DNA from: Vibrio neonatus | Lineage (GTDB): Bacteria > Pseudomonadota > Gammaproteobacteria > Enterobacterales > Vibrionaceae | DNA: 64,000 bases | NCBI RefSeq assembly: GCF_024346975.1 | Contig: NZ_AP024885.1 | Location: 310,001 to 374,000, forward strand | Reading direction: 5' to 3' | Part shown: positions 1 through 8,041 of the stretch, piece after piece | Layout of the letters: every line of letters begins with the position of its first letter | Position numbering within the stretch: the first letter of the stretch is position 1 | Position numbers and translations under genes: made by a program | Notes under the pieces: generated by a model | Told to the model about the DNA's origin: nothing | Database searches by the model: none | What the model saw: the letters and a program-made list of their open reading frames with translations, nothing else

Positions 1-584
1 GCACCTTGCAAGCCTTGCTCGAATACACCGATATAAAGGTAATCCAATACAATATTGAGTAGCGCACCAATGATAGTTAAAGCCGTGGCTATTTTAGGGC
101 TGTTGTCATTGCGTACTAGCATTGGTGTGACAGCAGAAGCAATGGCCGCGGGAGCACTAAATATGAAGACCTTTAGGTAGTCATAGCCATGCATGAGCGA
201 ATCACCTACTGCTCCTTGCAATATCAACAGATCTTTGCCCCATATTGCCACGATAGGCATAGAGATCAGTGAAAACATAATCGTTAGGCTGATGGCTGTT
301 TGTAATACTAAGGCTGCTTTTTGGTATTGCTTCTCTCCACGGAACATAGAGATCAGGCTACCTGCCCCCATACCAATTAAAATGCCGAGCCCCATAATAG
401 TGGCAATGATCGGCCACGCCATATTGATCCCGGCAAGACCTGCATAACCAACATAGTGACCGACAAAGATCCCATCGATTATTTGGTACAAGCCAGTGAT
501 CAGCATGGCAGTGACAGATGGAATAGCAAATCGCCAAAAAACTCGGCTTACAGACTCATTATTGTTAATTGCTTCGGCGGTCAT
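1..584 (-). CDS. MATE family multidrug efflux transporter (partial, N-terminal part)
   Basis: The reading frame starts at the ATG at 584 on the minus strand and runs off the left edge, so about 194 N-terminal residues are visible. It opens with MTAEAINNNESVSRVFWRFA and continues through hydrophobic segments. Features typical of MATE exporters are visible: the early IDGIFVGHYVG segment, then MAWPIIATIMGLGILIGMGAGS, and the loop MLVRNDNSPKIATALTIIGA followed by NIVLDY. Family knowledge: these inner-membrane antiporters use Na+ or H+ gradients to expel cationic drugs. The exact subfamily (NorM, VmrA or another) cannot be fixed from half a protein. It is divergent from focA. Confidence 0.85.
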   Translation of the reverse strand, partial: MTAEAINNNESVSRVFWRFAIPSVTAMLITGLYQIIDGIFVGHYVGYAGLAGINMAWPIIATIMGLGILIGMGAGSLISMFRGEKQYQKAALVLQTAISLTIMFSLISMPIVAIWGKDLLILQGAVGDSLMHGYDYLKVFIFSAPAAIASAVTPMLVRNDNSPKIATALTIIGALLNIVLDYLYIGVFEQGLQG

Positions 585-911
585 TCTAGTTATAGAGGTG
601 AGGTAAGTTGGATCTATTATCTAGCAAAATAGCAGATATGAAAGGGGTTTCCCTATATAGAGAGGTACAGATCTTCGAGGATTAATATAGTCCCTTCTAT
701 TTGTATGATTATTGTAACCACATAGAAAATAAACACTTCATGAAAGTTATTGATTAACTACGGGTTATTTATTGTGTCTATATTGGTAATGAATTGAGTG
801 TTTATAGTTAACAAGAAGCAAATTAAGGTTGCGAAATTAGCTCTATGAAACATTTTTGATACAGCGTAAATTCTGCGTTCACTTTAATTCAATCAACAAT
901 AAGTACAAAAA
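585..911. other. Intergenic region between MATE gene and focA
   Basis: This 327-bp AT-rich gap separates two divergent genes and must carry both promoters. No gene is visible. A partial match to an FNR half-site pair, TTTAATTCAATCAA (883-896), lies only 15 bp before the focA ATG; it is imperfect and badly placed for activation, so no operator is called. No strong -35/-10 pair was recognised. Confidence 0.4.
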
Positions 912-1763
912 ATGGCTGATCAAAACCCTACACAGTTTGAATCTCTTTTACCCCCACAGATGGCAGAGCGTGCTGCAGAAGTGGGAGAAAGCAAAGTAAA
1001 TAAAAACCAACTAAAATCGTTTCTTCTCGCCATTGCCGCAGGTATGCACATAGGTATTGCCTTTGTCTTTTATACCGTAGTAACGACGGGCGCAGCAGAA
1101 ATGCCTTATGGCATGGCAAAGTTTATGGGAGGCTTAGCCTTTAGTTTAGGGCTTATTCTGGTAGTGATTACCGGTGGTGAACTGTTTACCAGTAGCGTAT
1201 TAACTTTAGTGGCGAAAGCCAGTGGACGAGTGACATGGCGCGCCCTTTTTAAAAACTGGGCGGTGGTTTATGTAGGTAACTTTGTCGGCGCATCTTTGCT
1301 TATCATCATTATGATGATTACTAAAGAATACATGAGTGACGGTGGGTTAATGGGTTTGAATGCCATGGCTATCTCACAACACAAATTACACCATACATTT
1401 TGGCAAGCAGTCGCACTTGGACTTATGTGTAACTTATTGGTATGTCTTGCCATTTGGATGACATTTAGTGCCCGTTCATTGACCGATAAAGTGGTTATTT
1501 TGATTCTTCCGGTGGCGATGTTTGTGGCATCTGGTTTTGAGCATAGTATTGCGAATATGTTCCAAGTTCCTATGGCGATTGCGATTAAAACTTTTGCTCC
1601 TGCTGAGTTTTGGCAAATGACAGGTGCGAATATTGCTAACTACGCTGACCTTAACGTAGCCGATTTTGTTGTTAACAACCTGATTCCAGTCACGATAGGG
1701 AATATTATCGGTGGCGGTTTATTCGTGGGTATCTATTTCTGGATGATTTATCTAAAAGAATAA
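912..1763 (+). CDS. focA: Formate channel FocA (formate/nitrite transporter family)
   Basis: The 283-residue protein is a pentameric inner-membrane channel of the FNT family that moves formate in both directions during fermentation. It is closely similar to E. coli FocA as I recall that sequence, over the whole length: the amphipathic N-terminal start LLPPQMAERA, the GELFTSS loop (about residues 89-95, containing the pore threonine), and the block VASGFEHSIANMF (about 205-217) with the central channel histidine at about 211. Six membrane segments are expected. Unlike in E. coli, pflB does not follow; the gene stands alone and is closed by a strong hairpin. Identification is firm; specificity for formate over nitrite rests on similarity. 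Confidence 0.95.
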   Translation: MADQNPTQFESLLPPQMAERAAEVGESKVNKNQLKSFLLAIAAGMHIGIAFVFYTVVTTGAAEMPYGMAKFMGGLAFSLGLILVVITGGELFTSSVLTLVAKASGRVTWRALFKNWAVVYVGNFVGASLLIIIMMITKEYMSDGGLMGLNAMAISQHKLHHTFWQAVALGLMCNLLVCLAIWMTFSARSLTDKVVILILPVAMFVASGFEHSIANMFQVPMAIAIKTFAPAEFWQMTGANIANYADLNVADFVVNNLIPVTIGNIIGGGLFVGIYFWMIYLKE

Positions 1764-1769
1764 TCATTG

Positions 1770-1825
1770 TTTCCGATAAAAAGGCCCCTTAATAACTGGT
1801 TATTAAGGGGCCTTTTTATCGGAAA
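1770..1825. terminator. Bidirectional terminator with very long perfect stem
   Basis: Two perfectly complementary 27-base arms (1770-1796 and 1799-1825) are separated by only two bases. The GC core AAGGCCCCTT is flanked by A-runs on one side and T-runs on the other, so it can work as an intrinsic terminator for both convergent genes, focA (+) and the MFS gene (-). The stem continues past the T-run, which is longer than needed for termination. Confidence 0.85.
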
Positions 1826-1877
1826 TGTCTATGTTTTATAGCGTTATGTCTTTGTTTTATAAAGTTAAGGCGCTCTG

Positions 1878-3080
1878 TTAGCTTGCTGTTACTACCGCAG
1901 CATCCTCAGTCTCTAATGATGATGTTTTTGCTTCCGCTTTATTGGCTTTGGCAATCAGTAGCAATCCAATAAGAGGTACAACGATAGCTGTGTATGGAAT
2001 CATGCTTGCGCCAAGGTGTCCATCTAACACCATTCCACCAAGGAAGCCACCAAATGCGTTAGCCAAGTTGAAAGCAGAGATGTTGGCAGTCGCCGCTAGC
2101 TCTTGACCTTCACCGCCATGGTTCATAACTCGTAATTGCATTGCTGGTACGTTGGCAAATGAAGCGATACCAAAGATAAATAATGAGATAACGAACAGCA
2201 CTTTGTTGTCGGTAAATACACCGACTAATAGCAGTGATGCAATTAATGCAATAGCCCAAAACATCGATGCTTTGGCTAAGCTTTTATCTGAAGAGCGGCC
2301 GCCTAAGGTATTACCAATAATTAAACCGACACCAACTAGCACTAATATCCAAGTAACAGAGTCTTGTCCAAAGCCAGTAACATGCATTGCGATAGGGGCA
2401 ATGTAGCCATACAGAGTCATAAACCCTGACCATGCAAAAGCGGTAATGGCTAAACTGATCAGTAGCATAGGGTTTTTAAAGGCAAGTAGCTGAGTTTTGA
2501 TGCTTTTCGCTTCACTATGACCTGATGAGTGAATAGCAAGCATAATAAATACAAGTGCTACAGCGCCAAATGCGGCTACAGTGAAGAAGGTGTTGCTCCA
2601 GCCGAATGTTAAGCTGATCCAAGTACCAGCAGGTACGCCTAATACGTTAGCCAAGGTGAGGCCAGCAAACATTTGTCCTACAGCTCGACCTGCCATTTTT
2701 TCTGACACTAGATTAGTGGCAACAACAGCGCCAATACCATAGAAAGGACCTTGAACTAGGCCAGCAATAACGCGACTAACTAATAGTAAAGTGTAGTTAG
2801 GTGCAAGGGCTGAAAGGATATTGCCTAAGATAAACAGCCCCATTAAGCCAATGAGAACGTTCTTTTTATTGAACTTGGCAAGGTAGATGGTCAATATTGG
2901 ACCACCAATAACAATGGCTAATGCGTAAGCACTGATTAGGTAGCCGGCTTGGCCTTCTGTAATGGATAGCGAGGTGGCTATTTGCGGCAATATGCCGGCA
3001 ATGACAAATTCTGCGGTGCCTATGGCAAAAGCCGCCAGTGTTAAGATCCATACCTGCATTGGCATTTTTTGTTGGCTCAT
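1878..3080 (-). CDS. MFS exporter, DHA1 family (AraJ/YdhP-like)
   Basis: This 400-residue protein is a major facilitator superfamily antiporter of the drug:H+ antiporter-1 type. About twelve hydrophobic segments are visible, split by a hydrophilic loop near residues 185-200. The opening AAFAIGTAEFVIAGILPQIA is characteristic of the AraJ/YdhP/YdeA group of sugar- or drug-efflux proteins. The C-terminus has an unusual acidic/Ser/Ala tail (SSLETEDAAVV). The substrate is not evident. It is transcribed away from the adjacent LysR-type regulator gene across a 117-bp gap with a dyad, the classical arrangement for a regulator and its target, so inducible expression by that regulator is inferred. Confidence 0.88.
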   Translation of the reverse strand: MSQQKMPMQVWILTLAAFAIGTAEFVIAGILPQIATSLSITEGQAGYLISAYALAIVIGGPILTIYLAKFNKKNVLIGLMGLFILGNILSALAPNYTLLLVSRVIAGLVQGPFYGIGAVVATNLVSEKMAGRAVGQMFAGLTLANVLGVPAGTWISLTFGWSNTFFTVAAFGAVALVFIMLAIHSSGHSEAKSIKTQLLAFKNPMLLISLAITAFAWSGFMTLYGYIAPIAMHVTGFGQDSVTWILVLVGVGLIIGNTLGGRSSDKSLAKASMFWAIALIASLLLVGVFTDNKVLFVISLFIFGIASFANVPAMQLRVMNHGGEGQELAATANISAFNLANAFGGFLGGMVLDGHLGASMIPYTAIVVPLIGLLLIAKANKAEAKTSSLETEDAAVVTAS

Positions 3081-3111
3081 ATTCAGCTCCGATAGTTATG
3101 CTGATGGGATT

Positions 3112-3144
3112 ATCTGTGAATATTATGGATTATTATTCACAGAT
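3112..3144. promoter_or_regulatory. Dyad, putative LysR-type operator
   Basis: ATCTGTGAATA (3112-3122) and TATTCACAGAT (3134-3144) form a perfect 11-bp inverted repeat with an 11-bp spacer. It sits in the gap between the divergent MFS and LysR genes. LysR-type proteins bind dyads of the T-N11-A kind near the regulator promoter, so this is a good operator candidate. The assignment is inference from position and symmetry. Confidence 0.55.
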
Positions 3145-3150
3145 TGATAA

Positions 3151-3179
3151 TTGACTAAAAACTGAATACATTATTTAAA
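3151..3179 (+). promoter_or_regulatory. Putative sigma-70 promoter of the LysR gene
   Basis: TTGACT (3151-3156) is followed after 17 bp by TTTAAA (3174-3179), about 25 bp before the preferred start codon at 3204. The -35 is close to consensus and the -10 is weaker. It lies immediately next to the dyad, which fits autorepression. Confidence 0.4.
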
Positions 3180-3203
3180 ATAGCTAAACAATGAAGGGTG
3201 GTG

Positions 3204-4133
3204 ATGGGTAAATTCTCTGATATGCAGATGTTCGCGGTCATCGTTAAATTACAAAGCATGGCTGGGGCTGCGCGTGAGTTAGGGGTGTCGGCCGCTTCTA
3301 TTACTACTCGTTTGAAAGCACTAGAAGATCGCTATGGGGTGAAATTACTCAACCGAACCACTCGGCATATTTCATTGACCGATTCTGGGGAGGTGTACTA
3401 TCGCTCGTGTTTGGATATTTTAGACAGTGTCTATGAAGTAGAAAATCTCATTACTAAGGGAGTTCGCTCTTCACAGGGGCCAATAAAAATCATCGCCCCA
3501 AAAGATATAGGTAAGCAGCTCATTTTACCTATCATTGCCGATTTTACAGCCAAATACCCCGAAGTGACTCCGCACCTTTATCTGAATGATCATGTCCACA
3601 ACGTGGCAGAAAGTGGCGTTGATATTGTTATTCGCTATGGCGAGTTGGATGATGTCAATATCATCGGACGAAGACTAGGAGAAAGTACAAGGGTGTTGTG
3701 CGCCTCACCGCAATACTTAAAACAACAAGGTGTGCCAAAGACGCCAAGTGACCTAAAAGATCATGCCGCTTTAGTGATGTTGAGCTCTCAACAGGAGCTT
3801 AAAACTTGGTATTTTCGAAAAGGTACTAAACTGCAGTCTGTGATCGTTAATCCTAAGTACTTATCTGATGATGGAGAGATCATTAAGCAATTAGCCTTAA
3901 GTGGGCATGGGATTGCGATGAAGTCACTGTTAGATATTCAAACCGATGTGGAGCAAGGCCGCTTGTGCACAGTGCTGGATGATTATGTGAAAAATTTCAG
4001 CTCTGCAACTACAGAGCGCAGTACTGACCTTAAGGTGTACTATCTGGATAAAAGACACCAACCAAAGCGAATTCGCCTGTTCTTAGATTTCTTGTATGAG
4101 GCTTTTGCAGAGCAAGAAAAAGCAAAGGCCTGA
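3204..4133 (+). CDS. LysR family transcriptional regulator
   Basis: This 309-residue DNA-binding regulator has the standard two-part layout: an N-terminal winged helix-turn-helix (about residues 1-60, with MQMFAVIVKLQSMAGAAREL and SAASITTRLKALEDRYGVKL) and a C-terminal substrate-binding-like effector domain. The subfamily resembles proteobacterial LTTRs that regulate adjacent efflux or metabolic genes. GTG codons at 3198 and 3201 could also start the protein, but AAGGG at 3194-3198 lies five bases before the ATG at 3204, which I prefer. Its likely target is the divergent MFS exporter. The effector is unknown. No clear terminator was found between it and the convergent proV. Confidence 0.9.
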   Translation: MGKFSDMQMFAVIVKLQSMAGAARELGVSAASITTRLKALEDRYGVKLLNRTTRHISLTDSGEVYYRSCLDILDSVYEVENLITKGVRSSQGPIKIIAPKDIGKQLILPIIADFTAKYPEVTPHLYLNDHVHNVAESGVDIVIRYGELDDVNIIGRRLGESTRVLCASPQYLKQQGVPKTPSDLKDHAALVMLSSQQELKTWYFRKGTKLQSVIVNPKYLSDDGEIIKQLALSGHGIAMKSLLDIQTDVEQGRLCTVLDDYVKNFSSATTERSTDLKVYYLDKRHQPKRIRLFLDFLYEAFAEQEKAKA

Positions 4134-4214
4134 TATAAACACCTATTGTGGTTAACAATGAGTGCAGTATCAGACCTTTATTAAGACTAATAAAAGAGAG
4201 CGTTATGTGCTGAG

Positions 4215-5474
4215 TTAGGCGCTGGCTTCTTTTGTTGGCTCTTGTTTAGTCGATTCTTGTTTAACTTGCTCGTCTTTGGTGCTCTCTTTTGCTTCTTTGT
4301 CAGAGAATATATCCGCAACTTTTTCTCTTTCTAGAGTACCTTCTAGCTCGCCGTCATCGTTGATCACCGGTAATGAGTAATCCGATGAAATCGCTTCAGT
4401 CAGAACTTCCTCAATGGCAGATTCACAAGAGATAGTCGGCACATCTTCATACAAGCTAGGTTCGATATTATCGATAGCGTCATCATCGGCCGCTTCTTGC
4501 AGAGCTTCTTCGGTAATTAAACCTTGATAACCCTCATCAGTGACGTGGTAGCCGTAATCATGGACAGAGTTTCTCATCTGCTTTAGCGCACCTTCTATGG
4601 TGCTGTGAGTAATGCGTAATGATGGTTTTTGCATCACAGTTTCTACCGTCAGCGCGCGGGCTCTGTTGACGTCTTTGACAAACGCTTCTACATAAGCAGT
4701 AGCAGGGTTGAGAAGAATTTCATCCGGAGTTCCTTGCTGAACTAGCTCGCCGTCTTTCAAGATGGCAATTTTGTCACCGATGCGCAGTGCTTCATCCAAA
4801 TCATGAGTGATGAAAATAATGGTTTTATGTAGCTTCTCTTGTAGCTCAATCAGCTGATCTTGCATTTCACTTCTAATGAGAGGATCAAGCGCAGAAAAAG
4901 CCTCATCCATCAATAGAATTTCAGCATCAGTACATAAGGCACGGGCTAAACCCACTCGCTGCTGCTGTCCGCCAGAGAGTTGAGAAGGGTATTGATCATC
5001 GTAACCCTTAAGCCCAACCGTCTCGATCCATTGTGACGCTTTATCTAAACGCTGAGCTTTATCTATACCTTGGATCTCTAAACCATACGCCACATTGTCG
5101 ATGACTTTGCGGTGCGGCAATAAACCAAAGCGTTGGAATACCATCGACATTTTATGACGACGAAATGTTTCCAGTTCTTTAGGTCCATATTGCATAACAT
5201 CCGTCCCTTCCACATCAATTTGCCCCTCGGTTGGGTCTATTAGACGGTTGAAGTGACGAATCAAAGTGGATTTTCCAGAACCCGACAAGCCCATTATGAC
5301 GAAAATCTCACCATTATTAATTTCAAGGTTGATGTCTTTTAGCCCAACAGTGTGACCGGTTTTGGCTAGCACATCGTCTTTACTCAAGCCTTGTTTTACC
5401 AAAGGTAAAACAGACTCAGGTTTAGGGCCGAAAATCTTATACAGGCCGGAGATCTTAATTAGAGGTTTAGTCAT
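4215..5474 (-). CDS. proV: Glycine betaine/proline ABC transporter, ATPase subunit ProV
   Basis: The 419-residue ATPase energises a ProU-type importer for the osmoprotectants glycine betaine and proline betaine. Walker A GLSGSGKST lies at about residues 62-70, the signature LSGGQQQRVGLARAL near the middle, followed by Walker B ILLMDEA and the H-loop FITHD. A CBS-domain region follows (about 280-395), known in this family as an ionic-strength sensor. The tail after about 395 is rich in Lys, Glu, Gln and Thr, with imperfect repeats of the form KQEST/KQEPT that are not part of the core fold. It overlaps proW by 8 bp and is the last gene of the proXWV operon. Confidence 0.95.
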   Translation of the reverse strand: MTKPLIKISGLYKIFGPKPESVLPLVKQGLSKDDVLAKTGHTVGLKDINLEINNGEIFVIMGLSGSGKSTLIRHFNRLIDPTEGQIDVEGTDVMQYGPKELETFRRHKMSMVFQRFGLLPHRKVIDNVAYGLEIQGIDKAQRLDKASQWIETVGLKGYDDQYPSQLSGGQQQRVGLARALCTDAEILLMDEAFSALDPLIRSEMQDQLIELQEKLHKTIIFITHDLDEALRIGDKIAILKDGELVQQGTPDEILLNPATAYVEAFVKDVNRARALTVETVMQKPSLRITHSTIEGALKQMRNSVHDYGYHVTDEGYQGLITEEALQEAADDDAIDNIEPSLYEDVPTISCESAIEEVLTEAISSDYSLPVINDDGELEGTLEREKVADIFSDKEAKESTKDEQVKQESTKQEPTKEASA

Positions 5475-6372
5475 GTCTTAAATCTCCTAGGTGAGCTTGA
5501 GTGCGTTTGGCGTATGCCTGAGTTGAACGGTCAATAAGAATAGCTAACACCACAATTGCCAAGCCATTGAGCAGGCCTAAAGTGAAGTATTGGTTGGTGA
5601 TGGATCTTAATACCGGCTGGCCTAAGCCTTTCACGCCAATCATAGAAGCAATCACCACCATAGATAGCGCCATCATTACGGTTTGGTTTATGCCGGCCAT
5701 GATAGTTGGCATTGCTAGAGGCAACTGCACCCCAAATAGGCGCTGACTGCGGCTTGCGCCAAAGGCAGTAGCTGCTTCCATTACTTCCTTATCAACCAAG
5801 CGGATACCAAGGTTGGTTAGGCGAATTACTGGAGGAATCGCATAAATGACCACCGCAATAAGCCCAGGGATTTTGCCGATACCTAATAGCATGACCACAG
5901 GAATCAAATACACAAAAGCGGGCATGGTTTGCATGATGTCGAGAATAGGAGTGACAACACTTTGCACTCGATTAGAGCGTGCCATTGCTATGCCTATCGG
6001 GATACCTACAATAATGGCGAGCGCAGTACAAACCGTAATAATACTTAGGGTGCGCATGGTGTCGTCCCACATCCCTAAATAGCCAATAAAGAGCAGTGCA
6101 ATCACACCGCCAATAGTGAGTTTTAATGAGCGACTGGCAAGATAGATAAGGGCGGTGATGACTGCCAGTACGATGAACCAAGGCGTGGCAAGTAATAGCT
6201 TTTCAAACCACACCAAAAATGAAAGAAGGGGATCAAATAAGGATTCGATGAAGTCGCCATATTCTCTCGAAAAATCTTTATACGCACCGTCTAATGTTTT
6301 GCGGATGGTGCGCATGGTTGAGCGATCAATTTCGGGAAAACTGGACAACCAACTGCTATCGAACATATACAT
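5467..6372 (-). CDS. proW: Glycine betaine/proline ABC transporter, permease ProW
   Basis: This 301-residue inner-membrane permease pairs with ProV. The N-terminal soluble segment (about 60 residues) is shorter than in E. coli ProW. Several membrane segments follow, and the EAA loop that contacts the ATPase is visible as MEAATAFGASRSQRLFGVQLPLA in part (about residues 199-221). GVKGLGQPVLRSI and a final hydrophobic helix close the protein. It lies between proX and proV in one operon, with a hairpin in the proX-proW gap. Confidence 0.94.
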   Translation of the reverse strand: MYMFDSSWLSSFPEIDRSTMRTIRKTLDGAYKDFSREYGDFIESLFDPLLSFLVWFEKLLLATPWFIVLAVITALIYLASRSLKLTIGGVIALLFIGYLGMWDDTMRTLSIITVCTALAIIVGIPIGIAMARSNRVQSVVTPILDIMQTMPAFVYLIPVVMLLGIGKIPGLIAVVIYAIPPVIRLTNLGIRLVDKEVMEAATAFGASRSQRLFGVQLPLAMPTIMAGINQTVMMALSMVVIASMIGVKGLGQPVLRSITNQYFTLGLLNGLAIVVLAILIDRSTQAYAKRTQAHLGDLRHD

Positions 6373-6387
6373 TCCTTTATATAGTCG

Positions 6388-6414
6388 AAAGGGTAACTGA
6401 TTGAGTTACCCTTT
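6388..6414 (-). other. Intercistronic hairpin between proX and proW
   Basis: An 11-bp perfect stem (6388-6398 paired with 6404-6414, core AAAGGGTAACT) with a 5-base loop lies just after the proX stop codon and before proW. It is not followed by a T-run in the direction of transcription, so it is more likely a stabiliser or partial attenuator than a full terminator. Such hairpins often raise the level of the binding protein relative to the permease. Confidence 0.6.
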
Positions 6415-6435
6415 ATTTTATGGCTTATGAAGAGA

Positions 6436-7425
6436 TTAGAGGTTGCTAGTGATTTTCTTAGCAATTTCTGGAGAGACCCACTGTTTCCAGATTTCAGGTG
6501 AAGTCTCAAAGAAGTGATACATGGTGTCTTCTGAACTGGCTTGTTCGTCTTCCATCCACGCTAACAGCTTGTTCATATCGCTGTTTTTAAAGCCACGTTT
6601 AGCTAGGTATTCCATTGCCGCTGGGTTTTTACTGGCAAAGCTAGAAACGACAACTGTGTTAACTGGAGAGGGCGGGTACATAGAAACGGTTTTGCTTTCA
6701 CAGCCTTCAACTGCAATACAGTTCACAAACTCTTGTTCGTTGACGCCACTACCAAAATCAACTTTTACCATCTCGTATTTACCCAAGACAGCGGTAGGTG
6801 CCCAGTAGTAGCCAAACCAACCTTCTTTGCGCTCATAGGCTTTCGCGATAGAACCTGAAAGACCAGCACTTGAGCCGGAATCAATTAATTCAAAACCCGC
6901 TTTGTCTAGTTCTAAAGCTTTAAATAGGTTTCCGCCAGAAATCTGACATCCCCAACCAGCTGGACAACCGTAGAAACCCGCTACATCAGGATCTTCAGGG
7001 TGGGTAAATAGCTTAGCGTGCTTTTTAACCCCTTCAATGGTCGCAAGTTCTGGGTACTGTTTCACTAAATAGGATGGCACCCAAAAGCCTTCTTCACCAC
7101 CGTCAACTAGCGCTTTACCTGCATAAGCAAGTCGCCCTTCTGCAACGCCTTTTTCAATGGCGTCTTTAACTGAGTTAGTCCAAAGTTCTGGTGCAATATC
7201 AGGTTGGCCTTTTTCGACCATAGAAGTGGCGGTAGGCATAGTATCGCCTGGAGTCAGTTCAGCATCACAGCCATAACCGTGTTCAAGGATAAATCGGTCG
7301 ATATTGGCAATAACACTCGCTGAATTCCAGTTCATGTCAGCGATAGTCACTGTGCCACATTCTGCTGCTTGAGCTTGGCTTGAAACACTAGCAATTATTG
7401 CTAGTGAGGCTAGTTTCCATTTCAT
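6436..7425 (-). CDS. proX: Glycine betaine/proline ABC transporter, periplasmic binding protein ProX
   Basis: The mature protein captures betaines in the periplasm for ProWV. The precursor has about 329 residues with a signal peptide of about 20 (MKWKLASLAIIASVSSQAQAA, first 20 residues shown with overlap to the cleavage site). The OpuAC-type substrate-binding fold follows; Trp residues in DMNWNSAS, APELWTNS, PAGWGCQ and FGYYWAP fit the aromatic cage expected for quaternary ammonium binding, and Cys pairs (AECG, GYGC, GCPAGWGC) suggest disulfides. Two ATGs (7428 and 7425) lie in tandem; AGGA is six bases before the second, which I prefer. proX is first in the operon, unlike E. coli proVWX. 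Confidence 0.93.
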   Translation of the reverse strand: MKWKLASLAIIASVSSQAQAAECGTVTIADMNWNSASVIANIDRFILEHGYGCDAELTPGDTMPTATSMVEKGQPDIAPELWTNSVKDAIEKGVAEGRLAYAGKALVDGGEEGFWVPSYLVKQYPELATIEGVKKHAKLFTHPEDPDVAGFYGCPAGWGCQISGGNLFKALELDKAGFELIDSGSSAGLSGSIAKAYERKEGWFGYYWAPTAVLGKYEMVKVDFGSGVNEQEFVNCIAVEGCESKTVSMYPPSPVNTVVVSSFASKNPAAMEYLAKRGFKNSDMNKLLAWMEDEQASSEDTMYHFFETSPEIWKQWVSPEIAKKITSNL

Positions 7426-7466
7426 CATAAGTCCTTTTGTATGATTTGGTCTCTTTTAAAGAGTAC

Positions 7467-7472
7467 ATTATA
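7467..7472 (-). promoter_or_regulatory. Candidate -10 element for proXWV
   Basis: On the minus strand TATAAT (7472 down to 7467) is a perfect -10 hexamer about 40 bp before the proX start. No convincing -35 is seen 16-18 bp upstream, which is common for osmotically controlled or sigma-S influenced promoters, but that is inference. Confidence 0.4.
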
Positions 7473-7510
7473 TCCCATGGCTATTACACCCCTAACTCTT
7501 TAGAACTAAA

Positions 7511-7702
7511 GTGAATGTAGGAAAGCGAGTTACTGGTAAATTTGCCGTAAATGTATACAAATCAAGGCTTGCAAGGCGAAAACTACTCATTTTTGATGGG
7601 TGTATATATGCATATTTGAACAGTTATAATTTCCTTGATGAGGTAGAAAAAGCATCCGTGAGCGTATTTTTTGAAGGAAAAACCACATCATCTAAATTCT
7701 AG
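7511..7702 (+). CDS. Possible small hypothetical protein
   Basis: A 63-residue frame with a GTG start lies alone in the gap. The product would be basic near residues 15-26 (YKSRLARRKL) and aromatic in the middle (FDGCIYAYLNSYNF). No good ribosome-binding site, signal peptide or recognised domain is visible, so the frame may be accidental or part of a non-coding transcript. I do not recognise it. Confidence 0.2.
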   Translation: MNVGKRVTGKFAVNVYKSRLARRKLLIFDGCIYAYLNSYNFLDEVEKASVSVFFEGKTTSSKF

Positions 7703-8041
7703 GTAAGCCACCATTGTGCGTATGTGAGGAGGGTTGAATAGAACGCTGCGCATCACAATACTCACTACTACATTAAGGTTGATTATTGATGAGCAAAGAG
7801 GCAAAGTGCACCTGTTTATTGAGGCTCTACCAATATCAGTATTACTTTAAGTAATACAGTGATGGATTTTGCGTATTTTTATGCAAAATAAATTAATAGA
7901 TAATGAGTCGTCAAATAACAAAATGGCCTTTTTAGAGATCATTTTTGGTAACTGAGCCTTATTTTTTTTGTAAAATGGTTTCATTCGGTTCGGACCTGTA
8001 TATCCTTAAGATTACCAATGAAATTCAAGGATTGAATCTTC

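Larger units (their letters stand above)
7429..8041. other. Long intergenic region between proX and mshH
   Basis: This 613-bp gap lies between divergent operons. It holds the proX promoter region, an orphan small reading frame (7511-7702), a perfect palindrome with 9-bp arms around a single central base (7839-7857, GTATTACTT and its complement), and a second hairpin ATTTTGC/GCAAAAT (7866-7889, extendable with a wobble pair). The AT-rich stretch near 7945-7976 contains TAAAAT (7971-7976), a possible -10 for mshH. No other gene is seen. Confidence 0.5.

Noticed and set aside
193..447. 84-codon frame on the plus strand
   Set aside because: It is a shadow of the MATE exporter gene read on the minus strand.
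883..896. FNR-like site before focA
   Set aside because: Matches the consensus only partly and lies 15 bp before the ATG, too close for activation.
4134..4214. Terminator between the LysR gene and proV
   Set aside because: Only a 5-bp stem (ATTGT/ACAAT) without a T-run is present.
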